42,798 nucleotides of DNA from an uncultured bacterium. GTDB taxonomy: Bacteria; Verrucomicrobiota; Lentisphaeria; Victivallales; UBA1829. Both the position numbers and the translations under genes were made by a program. The stretch is taken from the NCBI GenBank assembly GCA_902762495.1, contig CACWOL010000014.1:4208-47005 (forward strand). The letters run 5' to 3'. Positions 1 through 7,865 of the stretch are shown here, piece after piece (the stretch's first letter is position 1; every line of letters begins with the position of its first letter). Under the pieces are notes generated by a model. The model was not told where the DNA came from and did not search any database. It saw only the letters and a list, made by a program, of their open reading frames with translations.

Positions 1-940
1 TCTCGAAAACCGCGCCGGAAGAGAGTGTGGTGTTGCTTGCGGAACCGCCTGCGGAGATACGGAAATCCCCGCCGCTGTTGACATCGGTGTTGCTTGCCCT
101 GCCGCCGGCGTAGACTGTGAAAATGCCGCCGGAATTGACCTCGGTGTAGACAGCCGTGCCGCCGGAGGAGACGTCAAGGTTGCCGCCGGAATTGACGGTC
201 GTGTTGCTTGCCTTGGCGCCGGAGGAGATGATAAACGTGCCTTTATTGACCGTTGTGACGTCCATGCTGCCGTCGAGGAAGATCTTACCGCCGGAATTGA
301 CGGTTGTGTTGCTTGCCTTGGCGCCGATAAGGACGGAGAAGAACCCGCCGGAAACGTCCGTGCTGATCACATGGCCGCCGGAGTAGACATTAATCTCGCC
401 GCCCGCGCCGATGGTGTTGCTGACCGCCGTGCCGCCGGAGCTGACCATAAGGTCGCCGTTGATCGTGTTGCCGGTCGCCCTTGCGCCGAATCCGAGGGAT
501 ATCTCGCCGAGGAAATCCAGCGTGGTGGAGGTCATCGAACCGCCGACTTCGACGTAAACTTTGCCGTACTGTCGGATCGTGGTGCCGGTTGCCGTGCCGC
601 CTGAGCTGACAAACAGATTACCATTTTTGCCGACGATGGTGTCAACCGCCGTTGTGCCGGAATGCAAGGTGGCTCGGTAGTATGTAGAAGAATCGTACAG
701 AGTCACATTCGAGAACGTGTTCGAAGCGAATATGACAATCGTGCCTTCCGCAACATCCACAGCTCCGCCGTTTTCCCTGATCTGTGTACCCGAAGCGCCG
801 GAATTGATCGTGAGAATCGCATCGGGATTGACGGTGATATCGGAGACCTTGCCGCCGCTCATGACAAACATTCTGTCGGAATCGTACAGTGTGATTCCGG
901 AACTGCTTTTTCCACTGGAAACGTTGTATATAGTACCCAT
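1..940 (-). CDS. Autotransporter-type strand-loop-strand repeat protein (AIDA/TibA-like), 5' part only
   Basis: The reading frame opens with ATG at 940-938 on the minus strand and stays open to the left edge (313 codons seen), so the gene is cut by the window. After a short N-terminus (MGTIYNVSSGKSSSGITL) the protein is built of imperfect repeats of about 19-20 residues of the form SSGGTAxNTTVNSGGxxxV, for example KASNTTVNSGGNLDVSSGGT. This matches the strand-loop-strand repeat of autotransporter passengers that are targets of heptosyltransferases (TIGR04415 type, as in AIDA-I and TibA). In that family Ser and Thr in the turns are O-heptosylated and the repeats form a surface beta-helix. No Sec signal peptide is visible at this start, so the export route is unclear; the missing C-terminus may hold a beta-barrel or other anchor. 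A GAAAGG ribosome-binding site lies about 9 nt upstream. The matching O-heptosyltransferase is at 38432-39871. Repeat class is firm, function inferred. Confidence 0.85.
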   Translation of the reverse strand, partial: MGTIYNVSSGKSSSGITLYDSDRMFVMSGGKVSDITVNPDAILTINSGASGTQIRENGGAVDVAEGTIVIFASNTFSNVTLYDSSTYYRATLHSGTTAVDTIVGKNGNLFVSSGGTATGTTIRQYGKVYVEVGGSMTSTTLDFLGEISLGFGARATGNTINGDLMVSSGGTAVSNTIGAGGEINVYSGGHVISTDVSGGFFSVLIGAKASNTTVNSGGKIFLDGSMDVTTVNKGTFIISSGAKASNTTVNSGGNLDVSSGGTAVYTEVNSGGIFTVYAGGRASNTDVNSGGDFRISAGGSASNTTLSSGAVFE

Positions 941-988
941 GGTGAGATGCCTTTCGTGTTGCTTGTTTTTTTCTAATTTGTACAGATC

Positions 989-1005
989 ATGCTGTAATAT
1001 AGCAT
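989..1005. repeat. Short dyad over the -10 box of the repeat-protein gene
   Basis: ATGCT (989-993) and AGCAT (1001-1005) form an inverted repeat with a 7-nt centre. It overlaps the proposed -10 hexamer (1001-996, minus strand) of the strand-loop-strand repeat gene. It could be an operator, but short dyads of this size also arise by chance. Confidence 0.3.
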
Positions 1006-1023
1006 TAGAAAAAGAAAAGACAA
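996..1023 (-). promoter_or_regulatory. Promoter of the strand-loop-strand repeat gene
   Basis: On the minus strand TTGTCT (1023-1018) and TATATT (1001-996) are separated by 16 bp. This would start transcription about 50 nt upstream of the ATG at 940. Confidence 0.5.
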
Positions 1024-1122
1024 ACGGATTTGTCTAAAAAAAAGAAAAGTACCGTATCATTCTCTCTCCGGGGGCGGGGCCTTAACTGAGACAATGCCGT
1101 GCTCCGCGAGAGCACGGGATCA

Positions 1123-1158
1123 CGAAAAAGCCATGACGGGTTCGGGGCCCGCCATGGC
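1123..1158 (-). terminator. Rho-independent terminator after the GH43 gene
   Basis: On the minus strand GCCATG (1158-1153) pairs with CATGGC (1135-1130), extended inward by G/C pairs, and is followed by CTTTTTC. It lies 33 bp after the GH43 stop codon. A second perfect hairpin, CCGTGCTC/GAGCACGG (1097-1117), follows without a T-run. Nothing else was recognised between 1024 and 1190. Confidence 0.75.
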
Positions 1159-1190
1159 AGAATCAGATCGCTTGTGAGAAAGCCGGATGC

Positions 1191-2528
1191 TTACGGATTG
1201 AAGCGCACCCAGTCGATCTCGATGTGGTTGCCGCTGCGCATGCTCACATAAAGCGTGTGGACGCCGTTCGGGCTCGCCTGGAGCGGGCAGACGACTTCGG
1301 TCCAGTCGGGCTTGCCGGGGACGGTGACGGAGGCGAGGAGCTGGCCCTGCGCATTGTCCGCGCGGAGGTCGATGACGCCGCCGGCGAGGGAGTGGCACTT
1401 CAGCGTGACGGACTTCAGCGGCTTGTCGCCGAAATCGACGCGGTCGTAGGTCAGGTAGATCGGCTGACGGTATTCCGTGGTGTTCCAGAAGATCGCCTTC
1501 CAGCCGTCGAACGTGCGGTCGGGGTTCACGAAGTCGATCTTCACGTTCTCCGGTCCGACGGAGGAGTAGCGGTCGATCTGGATCTCGCGGGTGGCGGGGG
1601 TGACGCCGACGCCGCGGAGCGTAGGCTTCACGAGGTTGATGGTGCCGTCTTCATTGAAGGTGAGCTCGTCGATGCAGACGGAGCGGTTCTTGTCGAAGTA
1701 GGGCGAGTAGTCGTTGTGATGGTAGAAGAGGTACCATTTTCCCTGGAACTCGACCACGGAGTGGTGGTTGGTCCAGCAGACGGTCTCGGACTGCTCCATG
1801 ATCTTGCCCTTGTACTCGAACGGGCCCATCGGGCTCTTGCCCATGCAGTACGCAAGCGTCTCGCGCTGCTTCTCCGCCCACGGGAACGTGAAGTAGTAGA
1901 TGCCGTTGCGCTTGAACATGAACGGGCCTTCCTTCATGCCGCTCTGCGGGGTGTTGTGCTGGATGGTGGTCGAGGGGCCGTCGAATTCCTTCATGTTGTC
2001 CTTCAGCTTCGCGATCTGCATGCCCATGCCGGACCAGATCAGGTACGGGGTGCCGTCGTCGTCGATGAAGATGCACGGGTCGATGCCGTTCGCGCCCTGG
2101 ATGGGCTGTTCCTCGACGCGGAAGGGGCCGTAGGGCTGGTCGGCGGTGGCGAGGCCGATGCGGTTGTTCGCCGGGAAGTAGAAGTAATATTTGCCGTCCT
2201 TCACGTTGCAGTCGGGCGCCCACATGCTGTAGGAACGCGTGTTCACCCACGGCACATAGGTCTGGTCCACGATCACGCCGTGGTCCACCCAGTCGACCAG
2301 GTTGTCGGAGGAGTACACGTGGTAGTCCGCCATGCAGAACCAGTCCTTGCGGTTGTAGTCGTACGGCGCCGGGATGTCGTGCGAGGGGTACAGGTACACG
2401 CGTCCGTTGAAGACGTGGGCGGAGGGGTCGGCCGTGAAGTTGTCCCGGATGATCGGGTTCTGGGCGAGCAGCGGCGCGGAGAGAAGCATCAGCGCGCCGG
2501 CGAGGAAGCCGTAGTTTTGCGGTTTCAT
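1191..2528 (-). CDS. Secreted glycoside hydrolase family 43 enzyme with C-terminal carbohydrate-binding domain
   Basis: A 445-residue exported hydrolase. Residues 1-23 are a signal peptide ending in LLAQ. A five-bladed propeller typical of GH43 (arabinofuranosidase/xylosidase) follows: the general base should be D34 in TADPSAHVF, the pKa-modulating Asp D150 in NGIDPCIF, and the general acid E200 in GMKEGPFMF. Also typical is the TNHHSVVEFQGKWYLFYHH block (253-271). From about residue 315 to the end there is a beta-sandwich resembling CBM6, ending in HTLYVSM and IEIDWVRFNP. The expected role is release of arabinose or xylose from hemicellulose in the periplasm or outside; the exact substrate cannot be read from sequence. 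It is a single-gene unit with its own promoter and terminator. The start is supported by AGGA about 9 nt upstream. Confidence 0.9.
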   Translation of the reverse strand: MKPQNYGFLAGALMLLSAPLLAQNPIIRDNFTADPSAHVFNGRVYLYPSHDIPAPYDYNRKDWFCMADYHVYSSDNLVDWVDHGVIVDQTYVPWVNTRSYSMWAPDCNVKDGKYYFYFPANNRIGLATADQPYGPFRVEEQPIQGANGIDPCIFIDDDGTPYLIWSGMGMQIAKLKDNMKEFDGPSTTIQHNTPQSGMKEGPFMFKRNGIYYFTFPWAEKQRETLAYCMGKSPMGPFEYKGKIMEQSETVCWTNHHSVVEFQGKWYLFYHHNDYSPYFDKNRSVCIDELTFNEDGTINLVKPTLRGVGVTPATREIQIDRYSSVGPENVKIDFVNPDRTFDGWKAIFWNTTEYRQPIYLTYDRVDFGDKPLKSVTLKCHSLAGGVIDLRADNAQGQLLASVTVPGKPDWTEVVCPLQASPNGVHTLYVSMRSGNHIEIDWVRFNP

Positions 2529-2617
2529 ATACTTTTTTCCTGTCTGGTTGAGGGTTGGAAATGCGGGAGCCGGAAAACCGTCGTGCGCGATGGGCGCGGC
2601 GGCGGTTTTTGTTCAAT

Positions 2618-2646
2618 ACTATACTACAGGGCAGGGAAAAATACAA
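2618..2646 (-). promoter_or_regulatory. Promoter of the GH43 gene
   Basis: On the minus strand TTGTAT (2646-2641) is followed after 17 bp by TATAGT (2623-2618). The same hexamer pair and spacing occur before the Lrp regulator at 33058-33030. The mRNA would have a leader of about 80 nt. Confidence 0.6.
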
Positions 2647-2789
2647 TCACCCGATACGCGAATAAATGATTGAATCCATGTGTTTTTTGTGAAAGACCGG
2701 AAATGCGCCGGAAAGATTCTGGTTTCATCTAACACGTGCAGACCATCGGAGATGAGGCGGGAAAACGGCGGCTTCCCCCGGTGTTCCGC

Positions 2790-2817
2790 TTGACTTTACG
2801 GCTTTTTGTAGTATATT
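2790..2817 (+). promoter_or_regulatory. Promoter of the XRE-cupin-acyl-CoA synthetase gene
   Basis: TTGACT (2790-2795) and TATATT (2812-2817) are 16 bp apart, about 45 bp before the ATG at 2861. Confidence 0.6.
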
Positions 2818-2860
2818 ATAGTTTACCCGTTTTTATCTCAATCACTTTGGACAACGAAAG

Positions 2861-5146
2861 ATGGAAAACAAACTTCAGCAAATCGGCAATCGCATTCGCG
2901 ACATCCGTCAGATCATGGAAATCTCCGAAGAGGAAATGGCCAGGGTCACGGGCGTCACCGTAGAAGAATACCGGAAGCATGAAGACGGTCTCGTTGAAAG
3001 TCCGTTCGCCTTCCTTTACCTCTGCGCGGAGCGGTTCGGTGTCGATGTAGGCGTGCTCGTCAGCGGCGAGTCACCCAAGCTTTCGTTGTACAACATCACG
3101 CGCAAGGGCGGCGGCATGCCGATCAAGCGCCGCGAGGAGCTCGACTACCGTCACCTCGCACCCCTGCTGAAAAAACGCAACACCGAGCCTCTGTTCGTCC
3201 GCGCCCAGCCGCAGGACGAAGGGCTGCCGATCCACCTCACGACGCACCCAGGCCACGAGTTCGACTACGTGCTGTCCGGTCGCCTGCGCATCCAGCTTGG
3301 CGAAAAGATCGACGTGCTGAATCCGGGCGACAGCGTGCTGCTCGACTCCAGCCTGCCGCACGGCATGGTCGCCGCCGACGGCAAGCCCTGCGAATTCCTC
3401 GCGATCGTCATGTACGGCGAAGGCACCGAGGCTCCGGCTCCCGCGCCCGCCCCGGTGGCGCACGTCGCCGAGGAAAACGGCTCCGAAGGCCGCCTGCTGT
3501 ACCAGGACTACCTCGACGCGGAGTTCGACGAGAACGGCATCCTGAACAAGGTCAAGTTCCACTATCCCGACACCTTCAACTTCGCATACGACGTGCTGGA
3601 CCGCCTCGCCGAGAAGACGCCCGACAAGGTCGCGCTCTCCTGGCTCAGCCGCAACCACGAACACCGCGAATTCACGTTCAAGCAGATATCCGACCTGTCC
3701 TGCCAGGCGGCGAACTACCTCGTTTCGCTCGGCATCAAAAAGGGCGACCGCGTGATGATGGTGCTCCGCCGCAACTGGCAGTTCTGGATCCTCATCAACG
3801 CCCTGCACAGGATCGGGGCTGTGGCGGTCCTCGCGCCGAACCAGCTGCTCGTTCACGACTTCCAGTACCGCTTCGACAAGGCGACGATCCGCGCGATCAT
3901 CTGCACCTCGGACGGCGAAGTACTGGAGCAGGCGGACGCCGCGGCGAACCTGTGCAAGTCCGTCGAATTCCGCATCTCCACCAACGGCTCGCGCCTCGGC
4001 TGGCTCGATTTCGACGCCTCGCTCGAACGCTACAGCAACGTCTTCAAGCGGCCCGAAGGCCTGAAGGCGACCGACATGATGCTGATGTTCTTCAGCTCCG
4101 GCACGACCGGCTATCCGAAGATCGTCACGCACATCTTCTCCTATCCGCTCGGACACATCATCACTGCCCGCTGGTGGCACTGTGTGGATCCGAACGGCCT
4201 GCACCTGACCATCTCCGACACCGGCTGGGCGAAGGCCATGTGGGGCAAGCTCTACGGCCAGTGGCTCTGCGAGGCTCCGCTCTTCGTCTACGACTTCGAC
4301 CGTTTCAGCGCCGCCGACATCATGCCGCTCTTCAAGCAGTTCGGCATCACCACGTTCTGCGCGCCGCCGACCATGTACCGCTTCTTCATCCGCGAGGACC
4401 TCTCCAAGTACGATTTCTCCACGCTCAAGCACACCACCATGGCGGGCGAGGCGCTGAATCCCGAGGTCTTCAACCAGTTCCTGCGGCAGACCGGCCACAA
4501 GATGATGGAGGGCTTCGGCCAGACCGAAAGCACCATGATCATCGGCAACATCCACGGCATGGAGCCGCATCCCGGTTCGATGGGCAAACCGTCGCCGATG
4601 TACCCGGTCGAACTCTTCGACCACGACTGCAAGCCGGTCAAGCAGGGCGAGGTCGGCGAGATCGTCATCAAGGCGGAACCGGGCGAGATTCCCGGTCTCT
4701 TCGTCGGCTACTACGGCGACGAGGCGGCCACCAAGGCCGCCTGGCACGACGGCTATTACCACACCGGCGATACCGCGTGGGTCGACGAGGCCGGCTACTA
4801 CTGGTACGTCGGACGCACCGACGACCTCATCAAGTCCTCCGGCTACCGCATCGGCCCGTTCGAGGTCGAAAACGCCATCATGGAGCTGCCCTACGTGCTC
4901 GAATGCGCCGTGGTCGGCGTGCCCGACCCCACCCGCGGACAGGTCGTGAAGGCGTACATCGTCCTGACGAAGGACAAACAGCCGAGTGAAGAGCTGAAGA
5001 AGGAGATCCAGGACTACGTGAAGAAGAACACCGCGCCGTACAAATATCCGCGCAAGATCGACTTCCTCACCGAACTCCCGAAGACCGTCAGCGGCAAGAT
5101 CCGCCGTTCCGCGCTCCGTCAGCTCGGCGACCAGCCCCAGCCCTGA
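2861..5146 (+). CDS. XRE-type HTH + cupin + AMP-forming acyl-CoA synthetase fusion
   Basis: A 761-residue three-part protein. Residues 1-70 are an XRE-like helix-turn-helix (IGNRIRDIRQ, then MARVTGVTVEEYRKHEDG). Residues 105-188 are a cupin with candidate metal ligands H129, H132, E133 and H167 (THPGHEFDYVLSG, then PHGM). An Ala/Pro linker lies at 189-200. Residues 210-757 are a complete ANL-family ligase: P-loop FFSSGTTGYPK (410-420), GFGQTES (551-557), HTGD (634-637), hinge region GRTDDLIKSSGYR (651-663) and the C-terminal catalytic Lys K746 in SGKIRR. The ligase resembles acetyl- or medium-chain acyl-CoA synthetases. HTH-cupin proteins usually are small-molecule-responsive regulators; here that half is fused to the enzyme that would consume the ligand. 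The DNA-binding capacity and the acid used are unknown. It is monocistronic with a terminator at 5202-5240. Domain calls are firm, the joint function is inferred. Confidence 0.85.
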   Translation: MENKLQQIGNRIRDIRQIMEISEEEMARVTGVTVEEYRKHEDGLVESPFAFLYLCAERFGVDVGVLVSGESPKLSLYNITRKGGGMPIKRREELDYRHLAPLLKKRNTEPLFVRAQPQDEGLPIHLTTHPGHEFDYVLSGRLRIQLGEKIDVLNPGDSVLLDSSLPHGMVAADGKPCEFLAIVMYGEGTEAPAPAPAPVAHVAEENGSEGRLLYQDYLDAEFDENGILNKVKFHYPDTFNFAYDVLDRLAEKTPDKVALSWLSRNHEHREFTFKQISDLSCQAANYLVSLGIKKGDRVMMVLRRNWQFWILINALHRIGAVAVLAPNQLLVHDFQYRFDKATIRAIICTSDGEVLEQADAAANLCKSVEFRISTNGSRLGWLDFDASLERYSNVFKRPEGLKATDMMLMFFSSGTTGYPKIVTHIFSYPLGHIITARWWHCVDPNGLHLTISDTGWAKAMWGKLYGQWLCEAPLFVYDFDRFSAADIMPLFKQFGITTFCAPPTMYRFFIREDLSKYDFSTLKHTTMAGEALNPEVFNQFLRQTGHKMMEGFGQTESTMIIGNIHGMEPHPGSMGKPSPMYPVELFDHDCKPVKQGEVGEIVIKAEPGEIPGLFVGYYGDEAATKAAWHDGYYHTGDTAWVDEAGYYWYVGRTDDLIKSSGYRIGPFEVENAIMELPYVLECAVVGVPDPTRGQVVKAYIVLTKDKQPSEELKKEIQDYVKKNTAPYKYPRKIDFLTELPKTVSGKIRRSALRQLGDQPQP

Positions 5147-5201
5147 GGCGTTTTCTCACGGATTGCCTACCGGCGACCAGTTCCATTCACAAAGATTTAT
5201 G

Positions 5202-5240
5202 AAGCCTTCCCGATCAAAAAACGGGACAGGCTTTTTCTTT
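5202..5240 (+). terminator. Rho-independent terminator after the fusion gene
   Basis: AAGCCTTCCCG pairs with CGGGACAGGCTT across a short A-rich loop and runs into CTTTTTCTTTT. It ends the acyl-CoA synthetase fusion transcript before the converging nucleotidase gene. Confidence 0.75.
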
Positions 5241-5264
5241 TGCAGGATTTGAATGGAAAATAGG

Positions 5265-6203
5265 TTAATCTTCCTTGCAGTCGCCGACGCAGCCGAAGGG
5301 GATGTGCACGGAGGGGGTGTACTCCTTTGCTGCTTCGAGGTGGGGGGACCACTGGTCGTCGAAATAGATGTGGGGGCGGAGCTGCTTCAGGATGCGGCTT
5401 TTGTTCATGCCGCCGAGCGTGAACGTCTGGTCGACGGTGATGTTCCAGTCGCGGAGCGTGGTGGCGAGGCGCCATTGCGCCGGGCCGTTGCGCGCGGTCA
5501 CGATGGCGGTGCGGAGGAACCTGTGGTACTTCGGGTCGGCGCTGCGGCGGTCTTCCTCCATGGTGTGCAGGCGGCCGAGCTTGGCGAAGAGGTCGGCGAG
5601 GGGGCCGGGCCCGAGCGGGACGCGCGCCTGGTTGGACTCGGATTTCCAGAACTTGTCGATGCCGCCGTCCTGGAAGACCTGTTCCGCGCTGTCGTCGGCG
5701 AGCACGCCGTCGAAGTCGAACGCCACGCGGAGCTCGTCGTCGTTCTCGTCGTCGTTGAGCTTGCTGTCCAGCACGTAGCCTGCGGCGAACCCGCGCCGGA
5801 TGGCGTCGCGCACGTCGGCTTCGTTGCCGGAGAGGAAGAGCGAGACGTTGTAGGCGTCGATGTAGTCCACGGGGTGTCCGTCTGTGAGGAACGCCGAGCG
5901 CGTGATGTCGAGTCCGTAATGGTCGATGCAGCGGAGCACGCGGTTTCCGGTGTCCGGGTCGTTGTGGCTGAGGAGGACGACCTCGACCGGCTGGGTGTCC
6001 GGGAAGATCTCGTTGAACTTGAGGAAGCGCCGGATGAACGGAAACGCGATGCCGGGCTCGAGGATGGTGTCCTCGTGTTCGCGCTGGTACTTGCGGTAGG
6101 CGGAAAGGCCCTTGCTGCGGTAGATCTCGTCGGCGACGTCCAGGCGGAAGAGCGCGCTGGAGGCCACCGCGATGACGAGCTTGTCTTCGATGGGGAACGC
6201 CAT
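5265..6203 (-). CDS. Cytosolic 5'-nucleotidase (NT5C1-like)
   Basis: A 312-residue protein that resembles the cytosolic 5'-nucleotidase family PF06189, which dephosphorylates nucleoside monophosphates. Family landmarks are the N-terminal LVIAVASSALF, YRKYQREHED and LEPGIAFPFIRR blocks. The HAD-like catalytic motif AFDFDGVLADD (161-171) contains the nucleophile/acid Asp pair D163 and D165. FDDQWSPHLEAA near the C-terminus is the last acidic motif. No signal peptide is present. Its ATG lies 3 bp downstream of the stop of nnr, so the two genes form one minus-strand operon and may share a role in nucleotide and cofactor clean-up. Confidence 0.85.
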   Translation of the reverse strand: MAFPIEDKLVIAVASSALFRLDVADEIYRSKGLSAYRKYQREHEDTILEPGIAFPFIRRFLKFNEIFPDTQPVEVVLLSHNDPDTGNRVLRCIDHYGLDITRSAFLTDGHPVDYIDAYNVSLFLSGNEADVRDAIRRGFAAGYVLDSKLNDDENDDELRVAFDFDGVLADDSAEQVFQDGGIDKFWKSESNQARVPLGPGPLADLFAKLGRLHTMEEDRRSADPKYHRFLRTAIVTARNGPAQWRLATTLRDWNITVDQTFTLGGMNKSRILKQLRPHIYFDDQWSPHLEAAKEYTPSVHIPFGCVGDCKED

Positions 6204-6206
6204 GGG

Positions 6207-7739
6207 TCAGATGCCTCCGGTGCGGATGAAGTCGAATGCTTGAGGAATACGGAGCAGCAGGTCGTCGGCGATGACCCCGCGCAGGGCGAACGGGGCGTCC
6301 AGTTCGCCGAGCAGGCCGTGCAGGAAGACGCCGTTCTTCGCCGCCGTAAAGAGGGAATCCGAGGCGGGCGCGAGCGCGGCGACGATGCCGGAGAGGAGAT
6401 CGCCGCTGCCGGCGGTCGCGAGCACGGGCGATCCGCTCAGATTGAGCGCGCAGATGCCGTTCGGGGACATCACGACGGTGCGGACGCCCTTCAGGACGAC
6501 GTGCAGCGCGGTGAACTTCGCGAGGGCTTCGGCGCGTTCGACGCGGCTGCGTCCGCCGGAGTTCAGCCCGAGCGCCGCCTCAAGCCGTTTCATCTCGCCC
6601 TCGTGCGGCGTGACGACTGTGGCGGTGCCGAGTTCGTGCAGCAGATCGGGATGCTTCGCGATCAGGTTCAGCGCATCGGCGTCCAGCAGCAGCGGACACT
6701 GCGCGGTCGCCATCAGTTTCCGCAGGAACGGCACGGTCTCCTCCGCGGTGTTCATGCCCATGCCGGCGGCGACCGAAGTCACGTTCGGCGGCAGGTCCAG
6801 CGCCTCGGCGGACTTCGCCGAAAAGACGCCGTTTCCGTCGTCGGGGAGACGTTTCACGATGAGCGCCTTCGGCGGGGCGCAGATGATCTCCATGGACGCG
6901 GGCACGTAGACCGTAACAAGTCCGGCGCCCGCCCGGAGCGCGGCTTCGGCGGTCAGGAACGGCGCGGACGGGTAGTCGCGGCTGCCGCCGATGACCGCCA
7001 CATGGCCGCGTTTCTGTTTGTATGTGTCGAATTCGACCGGATGCAGACTGAGGCTGCGGCGGACGTCCTGAAGTCCGGTGCACGGCACGATGTGCATAAG
7101 CGCTGCGTCCGGCAGTTCGTCCGGAAGGCCGATGTCCACGACGCGGATGCGTCCGCAGAGTTCGGGGCCGCGTCCGGTCAGCATCCCGGTCTTTGGATAG
7201 CCGAACGTGACGGTGATGTCCGCCCGAACAGCTGTGCCGCCGCGCACTTCGCCATCGTCGGCATCGAGCCCGGACGGCAGATCGGCGGCGACGACCGGGA
7301 GGTTCAGGTAGTTCACGAGGTTGATCCAGTGGAGCCAAGGTTCCTTCAGCGTGCCGCTGAACCCGGTCCCGAGGAGCGAATCGATCACGACGGAGCCGCG
7401 GAGGTCGGCGGCGTGAAGCTCCGTGGCGCGTTCGATGGCGTCCGGGAGCTGCGACCAGGCGCGGAGGGCGTCGCCCTTGAACTCGGACGCCGGGCAGGTG
7501 TGGAATATTTTGACGCGGCAACCGCGTTCGAACAGCGCCTTCGCGGCGACAAACCCGTCGCCCGCGTTGTTGCCTTTGCCCGCCAGCACGGCGTAGAATC
7601 TGCCGCGGTCGCGAAACGCCTCGGCTTCCCGGGCGAGCGCATTGCCCGCTATGGTCATCATGGCCCAGGAATCGACCAGTCCCTGTTGGATTGCGGCGGC
7701 TTCGACGGAGCGCATATGCGTACCGGAAATGGCTTTCAT
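6207..7739 (-). CDS. nnr: Bifunctional NAD(P)H-hydrate repair enzyme Nnr (epimerase + dehydratase)
   Basis: A 510-residue two-domain protein that repairs damaged NADH and NADPH hydrates. The N-terminal YjeF_N epimerase domain (about 1-215) has the GKGNNAGDG loop (54-62), VVIDSLLGTGFSG (117-129) and DLPSGLDADDG (153-163). The C-terminal dehydratase domain (about 235-505) has GGSRDYPSAPFLTA (251-264), LDADALNLI (352-360), TPHEGEM (377-383) and the nucleotide-binding AGSGDLLSGI (443-452). It interconverts the R and S hydrates and dehydrates the S form using ADP or ATP. The start at 7739 has an AGGAGGT ribosome-binding site. It is the first gene of an operon with the 5'-nucleotidase. Confidence 0.95.
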   Translation of the reverse strand: MKAISGTHMRSVEAAAIQQGLVDSWAMMTIAGNALAREAEAFRDRGRFYAVLAGKGNNAGDGFVAAKALFERGCRVKIFHTCPASEFKGDALRAWSQLPDAIERATELHAADLRGSVVIDSLLGTGFSGTLKEPWLHWINLVNYLNLPVVAADLPSGLDADDGEVRGGTAVRADITVTFGYPKTGMLTGRGPELCGRIRVVDIGLPDELPDAALMHIVPCTGLQDVRRSLSLHPVEFDTYKQKRGHVAVIGGSRDYPSAPFLTAEAALRAGAGLVTVYVPASMEIICAPPKALIVKRLPDDGNGVFSAKSAEALDLPPNVTSVAAGMGMNTAEETVPFLRKLMATAQCPLLLDADALNLIAKHPDLLHELGTATVVTPHEGEMKRLEAALGLNSGGRSRVERAEALAKFTALHVVLKGVRTVVMSPNGICALNLSGSPVLATAGSGDLLSGIVAALAPASDSLFTAAKNGVFLHGLLGELDAPFALRGVIADDLLLRIPQAFDFIRTGGI

Positions 7740-7784
7740 GGCGCGACCTCCTGTATGTTTTTGCGGAAATAATCCGATTTTGAT

Positions 7785-7837
7785 TTGTCTTAACGGGGTT
7801 TACGGTGTAAATTTACTACATCTTTTTTCTTTTTCAA
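7785..7837. promoter_or_regulatory. Overlapping divergent promoters for nnr and the glycosyltransferase
   Basis: On the plus strand TTGTCT (7785-7790) is followed after 17 bp by TAAATT (7808-7813). On the minus strand TTGAAA (7837-7832) is followed after 16 bp by TAAATT (7815-7810). The two -10 boxes overlap, so the promoters would compete for polymerase. The matches are moderate. Confidence 0.4.
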
Positions 7838-7865
7838 CATGTATTAAGAGGTTTTTCCCCTTTTT

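Larger units (their letters stand above)
2529..2860. other. Divergent intergenic region, 332 bp
   Basis: This gap lies between two divergently transcribed genes and holds one promoter for each. No small gene, RNA motif or strong inverted repeat was recognised apart from these promoters. Confidence 0.7.

Noticed and set aside
1..940. Plus-strand short frames at the left edge
   Set aside because: The minus strand gives one uninterrupted frame with a clear repeat protein; the plus-strand frames are its complement.
5253..7772. Plus-strand open frame of 839 codons opposite the nucleotidase and nnr genes
   Set aside because: Antisense shadow; the minus-strand genes carry all expected catalytic motifs.
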